From Mesorhizobium temperatum (GTDB lineage: Bacteria > Pseudomonadota > Alphaproteobacteria > Rhizobiales > Rhizobiaceae), in contig NZ_NPKJ01000058.1 of the NCBI RefSeq assembly GCF_002284575.1, positions 31,774 to 95,773 of the forward strand: a DNA stretch of 64,000 nucleotides. The letters are read 5' to 3'. The notes under the pieces are model-generated. The model did no database searches and was not told the DNA's origin. It was given only the letters and a program-made list of their open reading frames with translations. Position 1 is the stretch's first letter. Each line of letters begins with the position of its first letter. Of this stretch, positions 61,201-64,000 are shown piece after piece. The position numbers and the translations under genes are program-made.

Positions 61201-61995
61201 ATGAGCCTATCCGCAACCATCGCTCCGCACCTGCCGTTCCTGCGCCGCTTCTCGCGGGCCGTTTCCGGATCTCAGGAGAGTGGCGACGCGTTGGTCGCCG
61301 CGATGCTCGAAGCTATCATCGCCGACGTCGACATCTTTCCGGACGCGTCGAACGACCGCATCGCGCTCTACAAGGTCTTCGCCAGGCTGTTCACCTCGGT
61401 CGCCATCCGCGTTCCGCAAGAACACCCGCAGTCGGCGTGGGAACAGCGCGCCGCCGCCAATCTGAACGCGATCTCACCCCGTCCCCGGCAGGCGTTCCTG
61501 CTGGTCGCCGTCGAAGGTTTTAGCGAAGACGAGGCGGCGGAGATTCTCGACGTCGACGATCAGGAGTTCTCCGAACTTCTCGCCGAGGCCAGCAACGAGA
61601 TTTCCCGCCAGGTGGCAACCGATGTGCTGATCATCGAGGACGAGCCGCTGATCGCCATGGACATCGAGCAAATGGTCGAAAGCCTGGGCCATCGCGTCGT
61701 CGGTACTGCGCGTACCCACGCCGAAGCGGTGGCAATGTTCACAAAGACGCGGCCGAAGATGGTGCTGGCCGACATCCAGCTTGCCGATGGCAGCTCGGGC
61801 ATCGAAGCGGTGAACGAGATCCTGTCGTCCACGCCAGTGCCGGTGATCTTCATCACCGCCTTTCCCGAGCGCCTCCTGACCGGCGAGCGGCCGGAGCCGG
61901 CCTTCCTCGTCACCAAGCCGTTCAATCCGGATATGGTCAAGGCCCTGATCAGCCAGGCGCTGTTCTTCGACCGGCATGCGAAAGCCGCTGCATAG
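61201..61995 (+). CDS. phyR: PhyR general stress response regulator
   Basis: 264 residues from ATG 61201, behind AGAGGGAGA. Residues about 1-135 mimic an ECF sigma factor (sigma-2-like, then sigma-4-like with SPRPRQAFLLVAVEGFSEDEAAEI). Residues 140-255 are a receiver: IIEDEPLIAMDIEQM, phospho-Asp in MVLADIQLADG, FITAFP and VTKPFN. When phosphorylated, the sigma-like domain sequesters NepR and frees EcfG. Confidence 0.96.
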   Translation: MSLSATIAPHLPFLRRFSRAVSGSQESGDALVAAMLEAIIADVDIFPDASNDRIALYKVFARLFTSVAIRVPQEHPQSAWEQRAAANLNAISPRPRQAFLLVAVEGFSEDEAAEILDVDDQEFSELLAEASNEISRQVATDVLIIEDEPLIAMDIEQMVESLGHRVVGTARTHAEAVAMFTKTRPKMVLADIQLADGSSGIEAVNEILSSTPVPVIFITAFPERLLTGERPEPAFLVTKPFNPDMVKALISQALFFDRHAKAAA

Positions 61996-62180
61996 GACCG
62001 GGCGGCCCAGCCTTCGAGCGCCCGTTTCCACAGTTCCACAGATCGCCCGTTTTCCACAGATGAATGACGCTGGCCGCTTGCGGCCGGCAAACGTCACTTG
62101 CGCCTCCAACTTCCCCCTGCGCATGACGATTCAATTCGGGCCGGAAAGATTTCCAGGGATCGTCTTTTTCGGGAAATGGT

Positions 62181-62205
62181 GGAACAAACGGCAGCGAAAG
62201 ACGTT
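62181..62205 (+). promoter_or_regulatory. Sigma-EcfG promoter of DUF1328-type gene
   Basis: GGAAC, 16 bases, CGTT, exact consensus, 29 bp before ATG 62235. Confidence 0.85.
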
Positions 62206-62234
62206 TTTGCCGTACCATTTGAAGGAGATGGATC

Positions 62235-62402
62235 ATGCTTTACTGGGCGCTCGTGTTTCTCGTCGTCGCGATCATTGCAGGCGCTCTTGGTTTCGGCGGT
62301 ATCGCCGGCACCTCGGCAGGTATAGCGCAGATATTGTTTTTCATCTTTCTCGCTTTCCTGATCATTTCCCTTATCGCGGGCTTGTTTAAACGCGCGTCGT
62401 GA
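62235..62402 (+). CDS. DUF1328 (YtjA-like) small membrane protein, 55 residues
   Basis: ATG 62235 behind AAGGAGATG. The product has two hydrophobic helices (MLYWALVFLVVAIIAGALGF, then IAQILFFIFLAFLIISLIAG) joined by GGIAGTSAG and ends with FKRAS, the pattern of DUF1328/YtjA proteins. These are often stress-induced in proteobacteria; function unknown. The exact sigma-EcfG promoter immediately upstream supports both the gene and its start. Confidence 0.88.
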   Translation: MLYWALVFLVVAIIAGALGFGGIAGTSAGIAQILFFIFLAFLIISLIAGLFKRAS

Positions 62403-62497
62403 ACTGCGATCGAACACTGGGAGCCGCACCCCTCAAGCGGTTTCCAGCTACCGCCGGGCGGAGTCCTTACTGGACGTCGCTCGGCGGACCTCTTTTG

Positions 62498-62522
62498 GGA
62501 ACCCAATTTTCCGTCAGCCGTT
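62498..62522 (+). promoter_or_regulatory. Sigma-EcfG promoter of HWE kinase gene
   Basis: GGAAC, 16 bases, CGTT, exact consensus, 29 bp before ATG 62552. Puts a stress kinase under the sigma factor it may activate. Confidence 0.85.
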
Positions 62523-62551
62523 CAGCCTGCATTGGGCGGGTGAAGTGACCG

Positions 62552-63586
62552 ATGCAATCCAGAGCCGGAGACATGAAAGACAGCGGACGGAGCGATGAGA
62601 TCATCGCTTTGCAGTCCGCTGAGAGTGGAATGCAGCTTGGCCGGGCCCTTCTCCATGCGCTGCACAATGCCGGCATTTCGGTTCTCTATCAGGATCGCGA
62701 GATGAAAACCATCTGGGCCCGCAACATGCGCCCGCCATGGGCGTCCGATACGGCCGACAGCAACGGCATCCTGCCGCTGGCGCAGGCGGAGCGTATCGGT
62801 GCGGCCAAACGCAAGGTCGTCGCATCCGGCAATCCGGAACATCTTGAGCTCAGCATTCCCGCCGACGATGGCGTCCGCTGGTTTCAGGTATGGGTAGACG
62901 CGGATCGCGACGGCGGCGGCGCCGTACAGGGCGTCGTCACCACCATGGTCGAAACGACCGAGCAGAAACGTCGCGAGCAGACCCTGAAGACGCTGCTGCG
63001 CGAGGTCAGCCACCGCTCAAAGAACCTTTTGGCAATCATCCAGAGCATCGCCACCCAGACCAGCCGTTATTCGGACACGCTCGGTGATTTCCTGACACGC
63101 TTTCGCGGCCGGCTGCAGTCCCTTGCCTCATCCCAGGACCTGGTGACCTCGTCGAACTGGCGGGGAGCGGCACTGCGCGAACTGGTGTCCGGCCAGGTCG
63201 GCCGCTATGGAGCCGACCCTGTGCGCAGCTTGCGTTTCCAGGGTGCAAATCCGTACCTCAACCCCAATGCCGCCCTGCATATCGGCTTGGCCATGCACGA
63301 GCTTGCCGTCAATTCGGTCAGCTACGGCGCTCTGTCGCGAGCCGACGGATTCGTCGAGGTGACGGCCGATCTGACGGCCGCTTCCGCTGGCGAGACCGCA
63401 CTGTCGCTGACATGGGCCGAAGCCATCGGAGCCAATGACAATCAGCCCAGTGAGAAGCGCTTTGGCAGCGTCGCGCTCGAGCGCGTCGTGCCTGCGTCGT
63501 TGAACGGTACGGCGACACTTGAAATCACCGGGGACCGCCTCGAATATCGTCTTGTCGTTCCTCGCGGCAATTTCGAGACGGATTGA
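62552..63586 (+). CDS. HWE-family sensor histidine kinase, PAS-type
   Basis: 344 residues (ATG 62573 is an alternative). A PAS-like domain about residues 28-145 (LHNAGISVLYQDREMKTIW) leads into HWE motifs: phospho-His in LREVSHRSKNLLAIIQSI, MHELAVNSVSYGALS and the LTWAEA strand. Cytosolic. Lying downstream of phyR and behind a sigma-EcfG promoter, it is the best candidate in the window for a PhyR kinase. Confidence 0.9.
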   Translation: MQSRAGDMKDSGRSDEIIALQSAESGMQLGRALLHALHNAGISVLYQDREMKTIWARNMRPPWASDTADSNGILPLAQAERIGAAKRKVVASGNPEHLELSIPADDGVRWFQVWVDADRDGGGAVQGVVTTMVETTEQKRREQTLKTLLREVSHRSKNLLAIIQSIATQTSRYSDTLGDFLTRFRGRLQSLASSQDLVTSSNWRGAALRELVSGQVGRYGADPVRSLRFQGANPYLNPNAALHIGLAMHELAVNSVSYGALSRADGFVEVTADLTAASAGETALSLTWAEAIGANDNQPSEKRFGSVALERVVPASLNGTATLEITGDRLEYRLVVPRGNFETD

Positions 63587-63741
63587 CCGGACAACAGCCA
63601 AGCCAAAGAGGGCTGGGGCAAGAGGGTTGGTACCGGCCGCGCCGGGTTAACCATCTGTTCACCATAAAGTCCGATGCTGTTTTTCCCAGACACCGCTCCG
63701 CATGACGTTTTCGATCGCAGTTGCTGCGCAGTACGGGAGGA

Positions 63742-63924
63742 ATGGCTTTGACGGTTGCCGACATCAACAGGCTGGAACAGGCCGCACGCGTTTCGATGGG
63801 CGGGTTTCAGGATCTCGAAGCATCCGCGATGCCGTCGCCCCGTGCTTCCCTCCCGACCCCCGGCCTCGCCGCGATCGGGCTGGCTGCAGTGGTCGTCCTG
63901 GCCGCCGCGTTCCAGTTGATCTAG
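63742..63924 (+). CDS. Small C-terminally anchored protein, 60 residues
   Basis: ATG 63742 directly follows GGGAGG. The product starts MALTVADINRLEQAARVSMG, has a Ser/Pro-rich middle and ends with a single hydrophobic helix (GLAAIGLAAVVVLAAAF). Short tail-anchored proteins of this kind are common in Rhizobiales and unnamed. No sigma-EcfG site precedes it. Confidence 0.55.
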   Translation: MALTVADINRLEQAARVSMGGFQDLEASAMPSPRASLPTPGLAAIGLAAVVVLAAAFQLI

Positions 63925-64000
63925 AGCGTCGGACCCAAAGTGGCCGGCGGCTTGTGCTTGCCTCATGTCGATTTGTTCTCCAATCAGTCGCGCGCCAGCC

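Noticed and set aside
63925..64000. Possible fifth copy of the palindromic repeat (gagcgtcggacccaaagtgg)
   Set aside because: Only a short stretch matches, and no complementary arm is present before the window ends.
1..64000. Search for CRISPR arrays, tRNA or rRNA genes, insertion sequences and prophage genes
   Set aside because: No regularly spaced repeats, cloverleaf-type sequences, transposase or phage structural genes were recognised by eye; a holin-like protein alone is not evidence of phage.

Overview
The window looks like chromosomal DNA of a Mesorhizobium-like member of the Rhizobiales. The evidence is high GC, dense sugar ABC-transport operons with Gfo/Idh/MocA dehydrogenases, a SyrA/ExoX-like exopolysaccharide repressor, HWE-family histidine kinases, a PhyR-NepR-EcfG general stress response locus, and palindromic intergenic repeats of a type familiar from this order. 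This assignment is inferred from gene content; there is no rRNA or tRNA here to confirm it.

Layout. 1-6.4 kb: the 3' end of an RTX exoprotein gene, small exported proteins, a Leu/Ile/Val-binding-like lipoprotein, an SNase-like membrane protein, a degenerate GGDEF protein and a SyrA-like protein. 6.4-12.3 kb (minus strand): a CUT1-type ABC importer with a GntR/FCD regulator and a DapA-family lyase. 12.4-15.9 kb: a PF08013 (GatZ/KbaZ-like) enzyme and a PfkB sugar kinase, divergent from a LacI-type regulator. 15.9-27.7 kb: an esterase and a MocA-type oxidoreductase, divergent from a ten-gene carbohydrate operon (binding protein, two permeases, two TIM-barrel sugar isomerases, oxidoreductase, hydrolase, ribulose-phosphate-epimerase homologue, ROK kinase, ATPase). 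27.9-32.0 kb: a FrcBCA-like CUT2 importer with another MocA-type oxidoreductase. A 49-bp regulatory block is nearly identical in front of the last two operons. Its TTGACGC half-site also occurs in the LacI-regulator/kinase intergenic region, so one LacI-type repressor may link all three units.

32.0-36.3 kb: a ferric-iron-type ABC importer whose ATPase gene is inverted. 36.5-41.6 kb: a TetR regulator, with a perfect operator-like palindrome, divergent from an RND efflux pump operon. 41.6-47.3 kb: an L,D-transpeptidase, small membrane proteins, two divergent OmpR-type regulators (one with a degenerate receiver) and a GAF-PAS-kinase-receiver hybrid. 47.5-53.9 kb: an amine oxidase, an M19 dipeptidase, a GNAT protein, an MhqD/MhqO-like esterase and dioxygenase pair, and a phosphonate monoester hydrolase-like sulfatase.

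53.9-63.6 kb is a general stress response island. It carries ecfG, nepR, phyR, two HWE kinases, a single-domain receiver and several envelope-type small proteins. By eye I find eight exact GGAAC-N16-CGTT (sigma-EcfG type) promoters, each placed in front of a gene of this island. One of them drives a 55-residue DUF1328-type gene.
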